From assembly GCA_017513195.1 (NCBI GenBank), contig JAFXGM010000031.1, positions 1 to 64,000 of the forward strand: a stretch of 64,000 nucleotides of DNA, written 5' to 3'. Position numbers and translations under genes: made by a program. The notes under the pieces were generated by a model that ran no database searches, was not told the DNA's origin, and saw nothing but the letters and a program-made list of their open reading frames with translations. The DNA comes from Clostridia bacterium. GTDB lineage: Bacteria; Bacillota; Clostridia; Oscillospirales; Acutalibacteraceae. How positions within the stretch are numbered: position 1 is the first letter of the stretch; each line of letters starts with the position of its first letter. Shown here piece after piece: positions 23,969 through 32,684 of the stretch.

Positions 23969-25657
23969 ATGTCAGTTTTAGTTAGTGAATCAAAAAAACA
24001 AATTGAAGAATTACTTATAAATGCGGCAAAGACCGCAATAGAAAAGGGTGAACTTTGCGAGGCAGAGCTTGCTCCCTTTAAAGTAGAGGTTCCTGCTGAC
24101 CGCAAAAACGGCGACTATGCTGTAAATGCGGCTCTTGTTTGGGCGCGTGGATTCAAATCGGCTCCTCGTGCTATTGCAGAAAAGCTGATGGCGAACGCAA
24201 GTTTTGATGGAACGTTTATTGAAAAATATGAAATTGCAGGCCCCGGTTTTATAAATTTCTTTTTGTCGGACAAGTATTATGCTAATATTGTTGCCGACGT
24301 TATTACAAAGGGTGACGACTACGGCAAAAGCAACTTTGGCGAAGGCAAGCGCGTGCTGGTAGAGTTTGTTTCGGCAAACCCCACAGGCCCTATGCATATA
24401 GGTAACGCTCGCGGCGGCGCATTGGGCGATTGCTTGGCGGCTGTAATGAGTGCGGCAGGTTACTACACCGAGCGTGAATTTTATATAAATGATGCCGGCA
24501 ACCAGATAAATAAGTTCGGCTTATCTCTTGATTTAAGATATCAACAAATTTACGCTGACGGCATTGAAATGCCTGAGGATTCTTACCATGGCGAAGATAT
24601 TATTGCTCACGCAAAGGCTTTTGCCGAAATCAACGGTGACAAGTATATTCAGGCTGACGAGGCAACACGTCGCAAGGCTTTGGTGGAATTTGCGTTGCCT
24701 AAAAACATTCAAGGGTTAAAGGATGACCTTGGCAAGTACCGTATAAAATATGATACTTGGTTCCGTGAAAGCACATTACACAATAACGGTGAAGCTGCTC
24801 GTATAATAGAACTGCTTAAGCAGAGCGGTCACACCTATATGCAAGATGATGCTCTTTGGTTTAAGGCTACTGATTTTGGTTGCGATAAAGACTTTGTTCT
24901 TGTTCGCGCTAATGGTGTGCCCACCTACGTAGTGCCCGATATTGCCTACCACTACAACAAGTTAGAGGTTCGTAAATTTGACAAGGCTATCGACATTTTG
25001 GGTGCCGACCATCACGGCTATGTGCCTCGTCTTAAAGCGGCGCTTACTGCACTCGGTGTAGAAGCTGACCGACTCGATGTTGTGCTTATGCAGATGGTAC
25101 GTCTTGTACGTGACGGCGAGGTTATTAAGGCATCTAAGCGTTCGGGCAAGGCAATTACCCTTGTAACGCTTCTTGACGAAGTGCCGATTGACGCTGCAAG
25201 ATTTTTCTTTAATTTGCGCGAACCAAACTCTCACTTTGATTTTGATTTGGACTTAGCTGTAAGCGAATCTAACAGCAACCCTGTTTTCTACGTTCAGTAT
25301 GCTTATGCTCGTATTTGCAGCATTTTGCGCAACTTACAAGAAGATGGCGTACAAAAACGCGACTGCACAGCAGAAGAATTATGTGTGCTTAATGCACCCG
25401 AAGAGCGCGAGCTTATTATTCACATTTCATCACTTACCGATGAAATCATTCAGTCCGCAAAATCTTATGACCCTGCACGTCTTACCCATTATGTAAACGA
25501 GCTTGCTACCAAATTTCACAAGTTTTATGCGGCGTGTCGTGTTAAGGGCGATGATGAAGTGCTTACACAAGCACGTCTGAACCTTTGCTACGCTACGGGC
25601 ATTGTTATTAAAAACGTGCTTGATATGATGAAAATTTCTGCTCCCGAAAAAATGTAA
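23969..25657 (+). CDS. argS: Arginine-tRNA ligase
   Basis: This class I aminoacyl-tRNA synthetase charges tRNA-Arg. The N-terminal Add1 domain covers about 1-115. The HIGH motif appears as MHIGNARGGALGD after VEFVSANPTGP. The KMSK counterpart is KASKRSGKAITL, the usual degenerate form in ArgRS, which needs tRNA for activation. The DALR anticodon-binding domain closes the 562 residues (ARLTHYVNELATKFHKFYAACRV). The ATG follows GGAGGAAAGATAA. The gene is part of the murI-DUF1934-argS-pncB run. Confidence 0.97.
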   Translation: MSVLVSESKKQIEELLINAAKTAIEKGELCEAELAPFKVEVPADRKNGDYAVNAALVWARGFKSAPRAIAEKLMANASFDGTFIEKYEIAGPGFINFFLSDKYYANIVADVITKGDDYGKSNFGEGKRVLVEFVSANPTGPMHIGNARGGALGDCLAAVMSAAGYYTEREFYINDAGNQINKFGLSLDLRYQQIYADGIEMPEDSYHGEDIIAHAKAFAEINGDKYIQADEATRRKALVEFALPKNIQGLKDDLGKYRIKYDTWFRESTLHNNGEAARIIELLKQSGHTYMQDDALWFKATDFGCDKDFVLVRANGVPTYVVPDIAYHYNKLEVRKFDKAIDILGADHHGYVPRLKAALTALGVEADRLDVVLMQMVRLVRDGEVIKASKRSGKAITLVTLLDEVPIDAARFFFNLREPNSHFDFDLDLAVSESNSNPVFYVQYAYARICSILRNLQEDGVQKRDCTAEELCVLNAPEERELIIHISSLTDEIIQSAKSYDPARLTHYVNELATKFHKFYAACRVKGDDEVLTQARLNLCYATGIVIKNVLDMMKISAPEKM

Positions 25658-25676
25658 AAAGAAAGGATGACCTAAG

Positions 25677-27125
25677 ATGAAAATGGATAACCGAAATCTC
25701 ACGATGCTTATGGATCTTTATGAAATGACCATGGCAAACGGCATTATGCAAAGTGATATGCGCGATACAATTACATACTTTGATATGTTCTTCCGTCGCG
25801 TGCCCGACAATGGTGGTTATGCCATTATGGCGGGCATCGAGCAGCTTATAGATTACCTTAACAATCTGCATTTTGACGATAGCGATATCGAATATTTAAA
25901 ATCACTGGGACTTTTTTGCGACGAATTCATAGATTATTTGCGCAATTTTAAGTTCGAGTGTGACGTTTGGGCAGTACCCGAGGGTACGCCAATATTCCCT
26001 AACGAGCCTATAGTTACCGTTCGCGGTCCGGCAGTTCAAGCCATGCTTATCGAAACGATGGTGCTGCTTACAATTAACCATCAATCTCTTATAGCAACCA
26101 AGGCAAACCGAATTGTGCGCGCTGCAAAGGGCCGTCCTGTTATGGAATTTGGCGCACGCCGTGCACAGGGTGCTGATGCTGCATACTACGGTGCGCGTGC
26201 CGCAATAATTGGTGGTTGTGCGGGCACCTCTGATATAAAAACCGCCAAAGACTTTGGCACAAAAGCAAGCGGTACAATGGCTCACAGCTGGGTACAACTG
26301 TTTCCCGACGAATATACAGCCTTTAAAACTTATGCTGAGCAATACCCTAATAGCTGTATGCTGCTTGTCGATACATTTAACGTTTTAAAATCGGGTATTC
26401 CAAACGCAATCAAGGTATTTGACGAGGTGTTAAAGCCTCTTGGTTGCCGTCCTCTTGGTATAAGAATTGACAGTGGCGACATTGCCTATCTTTCTAAAAA
26501 AGCACGCAGAATGCTTGACGAAGCGGGCTACCCCGATGCCAAAATATGTGTTTCCAATTCTCTCGACGAGCATCTTATTCGTGATATGGATATCCAAGGC
26601 GCTTGTATTGATAGCTACGGTGTTGGTGAACGTCTTATTACTGCTTCAAGCGAGGCTGTTTTCGGCGGCGTATATAAGCTTGTTGCTACCGAACAAGATG
26701 GTGTTATAATACCAAAGATAAAGGTTAGTGAAAACATTGCAAAAATCACTATTCCGGGCGTTAAAATTCCGTGGCGACTTTATGATAAAGAAACCAATAA
26801 AGCAATAGCTGACGTTATTACTCTTAATTACGAAAAAATTGACGACTCAAAGCCTTACGAGATTTTTGACCCAACATATACTTGGAAGCGTAAAACAATT
26901 ACTAATTTCAAGGCGCGTAAATTGCAGGTTAAGATTTTCGAAAAGGGCGAGCAGGTTTATACCTCTCCTTCAGTTTCGGAAATTGCCGCTTTGCGAGAGG
27001 AGCTTGTAAACAACCTTTGGGATGAGGTTAAGCGTTTTGAAAAACCACATACCTACTACGTCGATTTAAGCCAAGATCTTTGGGATCAGCGTAATGAGCT
27101 GCTTAATAAAGCGAATAAAAAATAA
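25677..27125 (+). CDS. pncB: Nicotinate phosphoribosyltransferase
   Basis: The enzyme converts nicotinate and PRPP to nicotinate mononucleotide in the NAD salvage pathway. The N-terminus MLMDLYEMTMANG and FDMFFRRVPDNGGYAIMAG are conserved. MEFGARRAQGADAAYYGARAA and GTMAHSWVQLF are active-site segments. LGIRIDSGDIAYLSKKAR forms the phosphate/ribose-binding part of the barrel. Length (482) is normal. The ATG follows AAAGGATGA, 19 bp after argS. Codon use and spacing match its neighbours. Confidence 0.95.
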   Translation: MKMDNRNLTMLMDLYEMTMANGIMQSDMRDTITYFDMFFRRVPDNGGYAIMAGIEQLIDYLNNLHFDDSDIEYLKSLGLFCDEFIDYLRNFKFECDVWAVPEGTPIFPNEPIVTVRGPAVQAMLIETMVLLTINHQSLIATKANRIVRAAKGRPVMEFGARRAQGADAAYYGARAAIIGGCAGTSDIKTAKDFGTKASGTMAHSWVQLFPDEYTAFKTYAEQYPNSCMLLVDTFNVLKSGIPNAIKVFDEVLKPLGCRPLGIRIDSGDIAYLSKKARRMLDEAGYPDAKICVSNSLDEHLIRDMDIQGACIDSYGVGERLITASSEAVFGGVYKLVATEQDGVIIPKIKVSENIAKITIPGVKIPWRLYDKETNKAIADVITLNYEKIDDSKPYEIFDPTYTWKRKTITNFKARKLQVKIFEKGEQVYTSPSVSEIAALREELVNNLWDEVKRFEKPHTYYVDLSQDLWDQRNELLNKANKK

Positions 27126-27136
27126 ATGGTGATAAA

Positions 27137-27682
27137 ATGAAAAAGATAGTAAGTCTTATTCTTTGTATAATTTTTGCATTTTCTTTTACCGCTTGCGGTG
27201 ATGATAGCGACGAAAAATCTAACCATAGCGTAGACGTCGAATACTATGCAAAGTTAGGTCAGATAAACGGGCTTGAATATAAGCTTGGCGGAAGCGTAGA
27301 GGATGCAAAAGAGCTTCTTAACAAAACCACCGACGACCACGGCGAGTCAAATTATTTTGACTACGAGTCGGGTGACTATACTGTTATGACCGACGGCTCT
27401 ATTTGCGTATGCTATAAGACGGATGATGAGTCGGCCGGCATTACCCATATTGTAAAATATGGTGACGCGTACGGCTTTACTATAGGCGCGGTGTCAACAC
27501 AACTTCGTGACACTATGACCGATATGGGCTACACTGCTACCGAGCGTGAGGCAAAAAAGGGCGAGTTATTCTTTTTGCCTGCAGGTGCCAGTATGACTGT
27601 GTTAGAATACAAAATCGCGAACCGCACTGTGCTTTTTGTGTTCCAGGAACACGCTTTTAGCGCGGCTGTAATTTCAAAATAA
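27137..27682 (+). CDS. Small lipoprotein of unknown function
   Basis: I do not recognise the family. The 181-residue protein has a lipoprotein signal peptide with lipobox FTAC (Cys20), followed by an acidic linker (GDDSDEKSNHSVD). The mature part contains YYAKLGQINGLEYKLGGSVEDAKELL and VMTDGSICVCYKTDDESAGITHIVKYGDAYGF, suggesting a compact alpha/beta domain. It starts 11 bp after pncB and ends 24 bp before lon, so it shares their transcript. It is likely exposed on the outer face of the membrane. No catalytic motif is visible. Confidence 0.8.
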   Translation: MKKIVSLILCIIFAFSFTACGDDSDEKSNHSVDVEYYAKLGQINGLEYKLGGSVEDAKELLNKTTDDHGESNYFDYESGDYTVMTDGSICVCYKTDDESAGITHIVKYGDAYGFTIGAVSTQLRDTMTDMGYTATEREAKKGELFFLPAGASMTVLEYKIANRTVLFVFQEHAFSAAVISK

Positions 27683-27706
27683 ACCTTTAGGAGACCCAAT
27701 TTTACC

Positions 27707-30106
27707 ATGCTTTTAGACGAAAAACAAATAAGCGGCACCTTTCCCGCAATGGCACTCAGGGGACTTGTCGCTTTCCCTAATATGCTACTGACATTAGATG
27801 TTGGTAGAAAAAAATCGGTGCAGGCACTTCAGTTTGCAATGGATAAAAATGTACCGATTTATCTTGTAACACAAAAAGATATTGCGGTAGAAGACCCCAA
27901 CGCGTCAAATCTTTACGATATGGGTTGTCTTTGCCGCGTGCGTCAGGTGCTTAAAATGCCCGATGGTGGTGCAAAGGTACTTGTAAAAGGCCTTTACCGT
28001 GCACGTCATATCAACTTTACCGATAATGGTGTACACTTTGTTGCAACAATTGAAAAATGCGAGGACAAGCCCATTCAAAACCGTGAGGTTTATGTTGAAA
28101 GCCTTATTCGCCGTATTCGCGCCGAGTTTGAGCGTTATGCCTTGGTTGCACAAAATCTACCGGACGATATAGTTTTGGGTGTTGCAAGCAATAATGATAT
28201 TGGTAGTTTAAGTGATTTTATTGCATTTAATATTCCTGCGCCATACGACGATAAGCAATACGTGCTCGAACAGCTTAACGTGATTACACGTGCTAAAATT
28301 TTGCTTGAGTTGCTCATAAAAGAACGTGAGGTTACCGAAATTGATAACCGCATTGGTCAAAAAACTCGCGCACACATTGACGAAAACCAACGCGATTATT
28401 ATCTTAAAGAGCAGATGCGCGTCATAAGTGAAGAGCTTTATGGCGATGAGGCCGCAAACGAGATTGAAGAATATCACAACAAAACCGATATGCTTGATGC
28501 GGCTGACAGCGTTAAAGAAAAAATCCATGTCGAGATTAACAAGCTAGCAAAAATGCCGCAGGGCGCTCACGAAAGCACGGTATCGCGCGCTTATATAGAG
28601 GCCTGTCTTGCGCTTCCGTGGAACAAATGCGACGAAACGGCAGTAAGCATTAAAAAAGCCGCAAAAATTCTTGATCGTGATTTTTACGGTATGAAAAAGG
28701 TAAAAGAACGCATTTTAGAAGCGCTTTCGGTATATGCGTTGTCACCCGAGAGCAAGGGTAATATTCTTTGCCTCTACGGTCCTCCGGGTGTGGGCAAAAC
28801 CTCTATTGGCAAAACCATTGCCGAATGTATGGGCCGAAAGTATCAGCGCATTTCGCTCGGCGGTATGCACGACGAGGCCGAAATCCGTGGCCATAGAAAG
28901 ACCTACATAGGCGCTATGACCGGCAAGATTTTGACTGCTATTAAAAATGCGGGCACGTCTAATCCACTCATATTGCTTGACGAGGTTGACAAGCTTGGTT
29001 CCGATTACAAGGGCGATCCTGCAAGTGCACTTTTAGAGGTTTTAGACCCCGAGCAAAACTGCAATTTTACCGATAACTTCCTTGAAATGCCATATGACCT
29101 TAGCCGAGCAGTATTTATTACAACAGCAAACTCGCTTGATACTATACCCGCACCGCTGCTAGACCGTATGGAAGTGGTATCGCTTGACGGATATACAAGA
29201 GAAGAAAAGTTTAATATTGCAAAGCGTCATATTGTGCCGCGCGAGATAGAATCGCACGGACTGAGTGCTAAAAACTGTCATTTTGCCGATAGCGCACTTT
29301 ACGGAATAATAGATTTTTATACCCGTGAAGCCGGTGTGCGCAAATTACAGCGAACAGTAGGCTCGCTTTGCGGCAAGGCTGCAAAGAAAATTGCCGAAGG
29401 CAGTGCTAAAAAGGTTAATATAAAGGCTAGCGACCTTGAAATTATGATAGGTCACAAAAAATATCGCCCCGAGGTTATATTGCCGCAAGACGAAGTAGGT
29501 ATTATAAACGGCCTTGCCTGGACACAGGTTGGCGGCGAGATTATGCAAATGGAAGTAGCGGTACTACCCGGTACGGGCAAAACTGTACTTACGGGTAATC
29601 TTGGCGACGTTATGAAAGAATCAGCCGAGGCGGCAATTACCTTTGTTCGCGCAAATGCAAGTAAATACGGCATTGATACCGAATTTTATAAAACCCGTGA
29701 TATACACATTCACGCTACCGAATCGGCCGTACCAAAGGATGGTCCCAGTGCGGGCGTTACCATTACCACAGCACTTATTTCGGCACTTACCAATCGCCCT
29801 GTTCGACGTGATATTGCTATGACGGGTGAGGTTTCTATTCGCGGCAGAGTACTCGCTATTGGTGGACTAAAAGAAAAGTCTATGGCGGCGTATCGTGGCG
29901 GCGTAAAGCGCGTATTTATACCATACGATAATATTCCCGATTTGGACGAGGTCGATGTGAAGGTTCGCGAAAATCTTGAGTTTATACCCGTAAAGTACGT
30001 GACCGAAATCGTTGACCGCGCGCTTTTACCGCTTGACGATGATACCGCAAAAAGTGATACGTACATCACGTCACAAACCGCAAATACCACAGCTATAAGA
30101 AACTAA
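27707..30106 (+). CDS. lon: ATP-dependent protease Lon
   Basis: Lon is a hexameric cytoplasmic AAA+ protease for damaged and regulatory proteins. The N-terminal LAN domain covers about 1-205. Walker A is GPPGVGKT (358-365), Walker B is LILLDEVDK, and the serine-lysine protease domain is at the C-terminus. The catalytic dyad is Ser681 (KDGPSAG) and Lys724 (GGLKEK). Length (799) is normal. ATG 27707 follows TTAGGAGACC. It is followed by ysxC, a gene order also seen in Bacillus. Confidence 0.97.
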   Translation: MLLDEKQISGTFPAMALRGLVAFPNMLLTLDVGRKKSVQALQFAMDKNVPIYLVTQKDIAVEDPNASNLYDMGCLCRVRQVLKMPDGGAKVLVKGLYRARHINFTDNGVHFVATIEKCEDKPIQNREVYVESLIRRIRAEFERYALVAQNLPDDIVLGVASNNDIGSLSDFIAFNIPAPYDDKQYVLEQLNVITRAKILLELLIKEREVTEIDNRIGQKTRAHIDENQRDYYLKEQMRVISEELYGDEAANEIEEYHNKTDMLDAADSVKEKIHVEINKLAKMPQGAHESTVSRAYIEACLALPWNKCDETAVSIKKAAKILDRDFYGMKKVKERILEALSVYALSPESKGNILCLYGPPGVGKTSIGKTIAECMGRKYQRISLGGMHDEAEIRGHRKTYIGAMTGKILTAIKNAGTSNPLILLDEVDKLGSDYKGDPASALLEVLDPEQNCNFTDNFLEMPYDLSRAVFITTANSLDTIPAPLLDRMEVVSLDGYTREEKFNIAKRHIVPREIESHGLSAKNCHFADSALYGIIDFYTREAGVRKLQRTVGSLCGKAAKKIAEGSAKKVNIKASDLEIMIGHKKYRPEVILPQDEVGIINGLAWTQVGGEIMQMEVAVLPGTGKTVLTGNLGDVMKESAEAAITFVRANASKYGIDTEFYKTRDIHIHATESAVPKDGPSAGVTITTALISALTNRPVRRDIAMTGEVSIRGRVLAIGGLKEKSMAAYRGGVKRVFIPYDNIPDLDEVDVKVRENLEFIPVKYVTEIVDRALLPLDDDTAKSDTYITSQTANTTAIRN

Positions 30107-30122
30107 AAAGAAGGTGACCGTT

Positions 30123-30713
30123 TTGAATTGGAATAAGGTAGATTTTGAAGCAGCATTTGGCACACTACATCAACTTACAGAGTCAAATTTGCCCGAGATT
30201 TGTTTTTCGGGTCGCTCAAACGTTGGCAAATCCTCGCTCATTAACAAAATACTAAATCGTAAATCCATTGCGCGAGTAAGTTCTACACCGGGCAAAACGG
30301 TTACTATCAACTTTTATAAACTGGATGAATTTCGTTTGGTTGACCTACCGGGTTACGGCTACGCAAAGGTTGCCGACCGCGACCGTGAACGATGGGCAGA
30401 GCTTATGGAAGGCTATTTCCGTACGGGCCGCAATATAAAGCTTTGCTTACAGCTTATTGATATGCGTCATCCCGCTACCGAGTTTGATATTTCTATGCTT
30501 GAGTTTTTGGCGCACTTCGAAATTCCATATGCGGTCGTTCTTACAAAGTGTGATAAGCTGAATAAAACCGAGTTTAATAATCGTCTTAACGCTTTAAAAG
30601 AAGAGATAGGCGAGCTTGGTGACGGTATTACAATTGTTCCGTTTAGCGCGCTTAAAGGCACGGGTGCCGACGACGTGCGCAAAGCGGTAGAAAAAGCGAT
30701 AGAGGAAAACTGA
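30123..30713 (+). CDS. ysxC: Ribosome biogenesis GTP-binding protein YsxC/EngB
   Basis: This small GTPase assists late assembly of the 50S subunit. G1 is GRSNVGKSS, G3 is DLPGYGYA, G4 is TKCDK and G5 is PFSALKGTG. I choose TTG 30123 (196 residues): AAGGTGA at 30111-30117 is its ribosome-binding site. An in-frame GTG at 30114 lies inside that site, so the longer form is unlikely. It is 16 bp after lon, and the next gene starts 1 bp after its stop. The lon-ysxC order is typical of Bacillota. Confidence 0.95.
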   Translation: MNWNKVDFEAAFGTLHQLTESNLPEICFSGRSNVGKSSLINKILNRKSIARVSSTPGKTVTINFYKLDEFRLVDLPGYGYAKVADRDRERWAELMEGYFRTGRNIKLCLQLIDMRHPATEFDISMLEFLAHFEIPYAVVLTKCDKLNKTEFNNRLNALKEEIGELGDGITIVPFSALKGTGADDVRKAVEKAIEEN

Positions 30714-30714
30714 T

Positions 30715-31251
30715 ATGAACTTTACGGAAATAGCACAAAACCGACAGTCTAGTCGCAGTTATGACAGCACAAGAGCGGTTGAGCAGGAAAAACTTGATAC
30801 TATTTTAAATTCTGCTCGACTTGCTCCATCTGCCTGCAACGGTCAGCCATATCATATTACCGTTTGCATGGGGGACGCTGCACAAAAGGTTGCACGCGCT
30901 ACGCAAAGTATGGGTATGAACAAATTTAGCACCGATGCACCGGTGCAGCTTGTTATATCGGAAGAGTCTTACTGTCGCACAGCGGCTGTGGGCTCAAAGC
31001 TAAAGCATAATGATTATCGCTCAATAGATATTGGTATTGTAGCGGCATATATTACTGCCGAGGCTACGGCTCAGGGGCTGGGCAGTTGTATTTTGGGTTG
31101 GTTTGATAACGACAAGATAAAAACTATTTGCGACCTTGATGGTGACATTCGACTTGTAATTTGTATCGGTTATGCAAAAGAGGGAGACAAGCTACGCAGC
31201 AAAAAGCGAAAAGATTTAGAAAAGCTTGTTAGCTTTAAAAGCGAAGTATAA
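30715..31251 (+). CDS. Nitroreductase-family protein
   Basis: The 178-residue FMN-dependent oxidoreductase has the N-terminal FMN-binding pattern NRQSSRSYDST and ARLAPSACNGQPYHI. GLGSCILGWFDNDKI is the conserved segment near the dimer interface. Members reduce nitro groups, quinones or flavins with NAD(P)H; the native substrate is unknown. The ATG follows GAGGAAAACTG within the end of ysxC. It is the last gene of the lon-ysxC run, and a terminator region follows after the converging rubrerythrin gene. Confidence 0.9.
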   Translation: MNFTEIAQNRQSSRSYDSTRAVEQEKLDTILNSARLAPSACNGQPYHITVCMGDAAQKVARATQSMGMNKFSTDAPVQLVISEESYCRTAAVGSKLKHNDYRSIDIGIVAAYITAEATAQGLGSCILGWFDNDKIKTICDLDGDIRLVICIGYAKEGDKLRSKKRKDLEKLVSFKSEV

Positions 31252-31323
31252 TATGATATCGTTTGTAACGGTTTTACTACCGGCACAATCCAAATAAAAC
31301 AGGTAAAATTTTCAAACAAAAAA

Positions 31324-31347
31324 TCCCCACCGAGCAATCGGTGGGGA
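31324..31347. terminator. Terminator between nitroreductase and rubrerythrin genes
   Basis: TCCCCACCGA (31324-31333) pairs with TCGGTGGGGA (31338-31347). The T-run is on the minus strand (ATTTTTTG), so it mainly serves rubrerythrin. A second inverted repeat TTAATAGCA/TGCTATTAA overlaps the rubrerythrin stop. Confidence 0.88.
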
Positions 31348-31418
31348 CAAATTGTTTTGTTAGGATATGACTTACTTCACATACTTAATAGCAGCCTGTG
31401 GTGCGGTTAGCGGTGCTA

Positions 31419-31967
31419 TTAATAATTTTCTGCGTGGATTTCGAAGTATGCCTTTGGATGAGCACATACAGGACACATTTCGGGTGCCTTTGTGCCTACT
31501 ACAATGTGGCCACAGTTGCGGCATTCCCAAACCTTAACCTCGCTGCGTTCGAACACTTGTGCGGTTTCAACGTTATTAAGAAGTGCGCGATAACGCTCTT
31601 CGTGATGCTTTTCGATAGCAGCTACCATTCTGAACTTTGCAGCAAGCTCGGGGAAACCTTCGGCATCTGCAGTTTCGGCAAAGCCTGCGTACATATCAGT
31701 CCATTCGTAATTTTCGCCCTCAGCGGCATTTAGTAGGTTTTCGGCTGTGTCGCCAAGACCGTTTAGTTCTTTAAACCACATTTTTGCGTGTTCTTTTTCG
31801 TTGTCGGCAGTCTTTTGGAAAAGCGCTGCAATCTGCTCAAAGCCTTCTTTTTTAGCCTTTGAAGCAAAGTAGGTATATTTGTTACGAGCCTGTGACTCGC
31901 CGCTAAATGCTTCCATCAAATTTTTTTCGGTTTGTGTGCCTGAATATTTGTTTGTCTTTACGCCCAT
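31419..31967 (-). CDS. Rubrerythrin with C-terminal rubredoxin domain
   Basis: This diiron protein reduces hydrogen peroxide in anaerobes. The four-helix part has the Glu-xx-His ligands: [29 protein letters not shown] and [13 protein letters not shown]. The C-terminal rubredoxin-like site is CRNCGH...CPVCAHP, which delivers electrons. Length from the selected ATG 31967 is 182. AAAGGAGGT precedes that ATG, whereas an in-frame ATG 20 codons upstream would lie in the promoter. It is monocistronic on the minus strand, divergent from pth. Its presence fits an obligate anaerobe that meets transient oxygen. Confidence 0.96.
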   Translation of the reverse strand: MGVKTNKYSGTQTEKNLMEAFSGESQARNKYTYFASKAKKEGFEQIAALFQKTADNEKEHAKMWFKELNGLGDTAENLLNAAEGENYEWTDMYAGFAETADAEGFPELAAKFRMVAAIEKHHEERYRALLNNVETAQVFERSEVKVWECRNCGHIVVGTKAPEMCPVCAHPKAYFEIHAENY

Positions 31968-31998
31968 TGGTAAAAACCTCCTTTTATTATTTAAGTTT

Positions 31999-32027
31999 AG
32001 TATATATCGAAATTTTGAAATTATCAA
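31999..32027 (-). promoter_or_regulatory. Promoter of rubrerythrin gene
   Basis: On the minus strand: TTGATA (32027-32022), a 17-bp spacer and TATACT (32004-31999). Confidence 0.75.
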
Positions 32028-32037
32028 GTATATTTTC

Positions 32038-32066
32038 TTGAATAAATCGTTTAGTTGTGATAATAT
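32038..32066 (+). promoter_or_regulatory. Promoter of pth-mfd
   Basis: TTGAAT (32038-32043), a 17-bp spacer and TAATAT (32061-32066), 16 bp before the pth start. Confidence 0.65.
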
Positions 32067-32081
32067 GTTTGTGGTGATTTA

Positions 32082-32678
32082 ATGTTTTTTAAAAAAGAAA
32101 AAGGCGGAAGCTTTGAATATTTGATTGCAGGGCTTGGTAATCCGGGCCGAGAATATGAAAACACCCGCCACAATGCAGGCTTTATAGCCGCCGATATACT
32201 GGCAGATAAATTTAATATGAGCTTTTCAAAGTCAAAGTTCGATGCGATTTATGGAGACTGCGTTATTGCGGGGGCGCGTGTGCTTGTGGTAAAGCCACAG
32301 ACATATATGAATCTATCGGGTAACGCTGTGCAAAAGCTGGCGTCGTTTTATAAAATACCCGCAGACAAGCTTATTATTATGCACGACGACGTATCACTTG
32401 ACGTTGGTAAAATTCGCATCCGTCGCAAAGGTAGTGCGGGCGGTCAAAAGGGACTTGCTAACATTATTCAAATGATGGGTACCGAAGAAATACCGCGCAT
32501 TAAAATAGGCGTTGGCGGCAAACCGCACCCCGATTATGATATGAAGGATTGGGTGCTTGGCAAAATACCGCAAGAGCAACAGTCCGATTTTAAAACCGCT
32601 TGTGAAAACGCGGTAAAGGCTGTAGAAGAAATCATAGCCCGTGGCATAGATTCGGCTATGAATAAATACAGTAAATAA
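32082..32678 (+). CDS. pth: Peptidyl-tRNA hydrolase
   Basis: Pth recycles tRNA from prematurely released peptidyl-tRNA. The N-terminal GLGNPGREYENTRHNAGF includes the catalytic His. KPQTYMNLSGNAV, MHDDVSLDVGKIRIRRKGSAGGQKGLANII and RIKIGVGGKP are conserved. It has 198 residues from ATG 32082, with GTGGTGA upstream. mfd begins 6 bp after its stop, the same order as in Bacillus and most Bacillota (pth-mfd). Confidence 0.97.
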   Translation: MFFKKEKGGSFEYLIAGLGNPGREYENTRHNAGFIAADILADKFNMSFSKSKFDAIYGDCVIAGARVLVVKPQTYMNLSGNAVQKLASFYKIPADKLIIMHDDVSLDVGKIRIRRKGSAGGQKGLANIIQMMGTEEIPRIKIGVGGKPHPDYDMKDWVLGKIPQEQQSDFKTACENAVKAVEEIIARGIDSAMNKYSK

Positions 32679-32684
32679 TATTGT

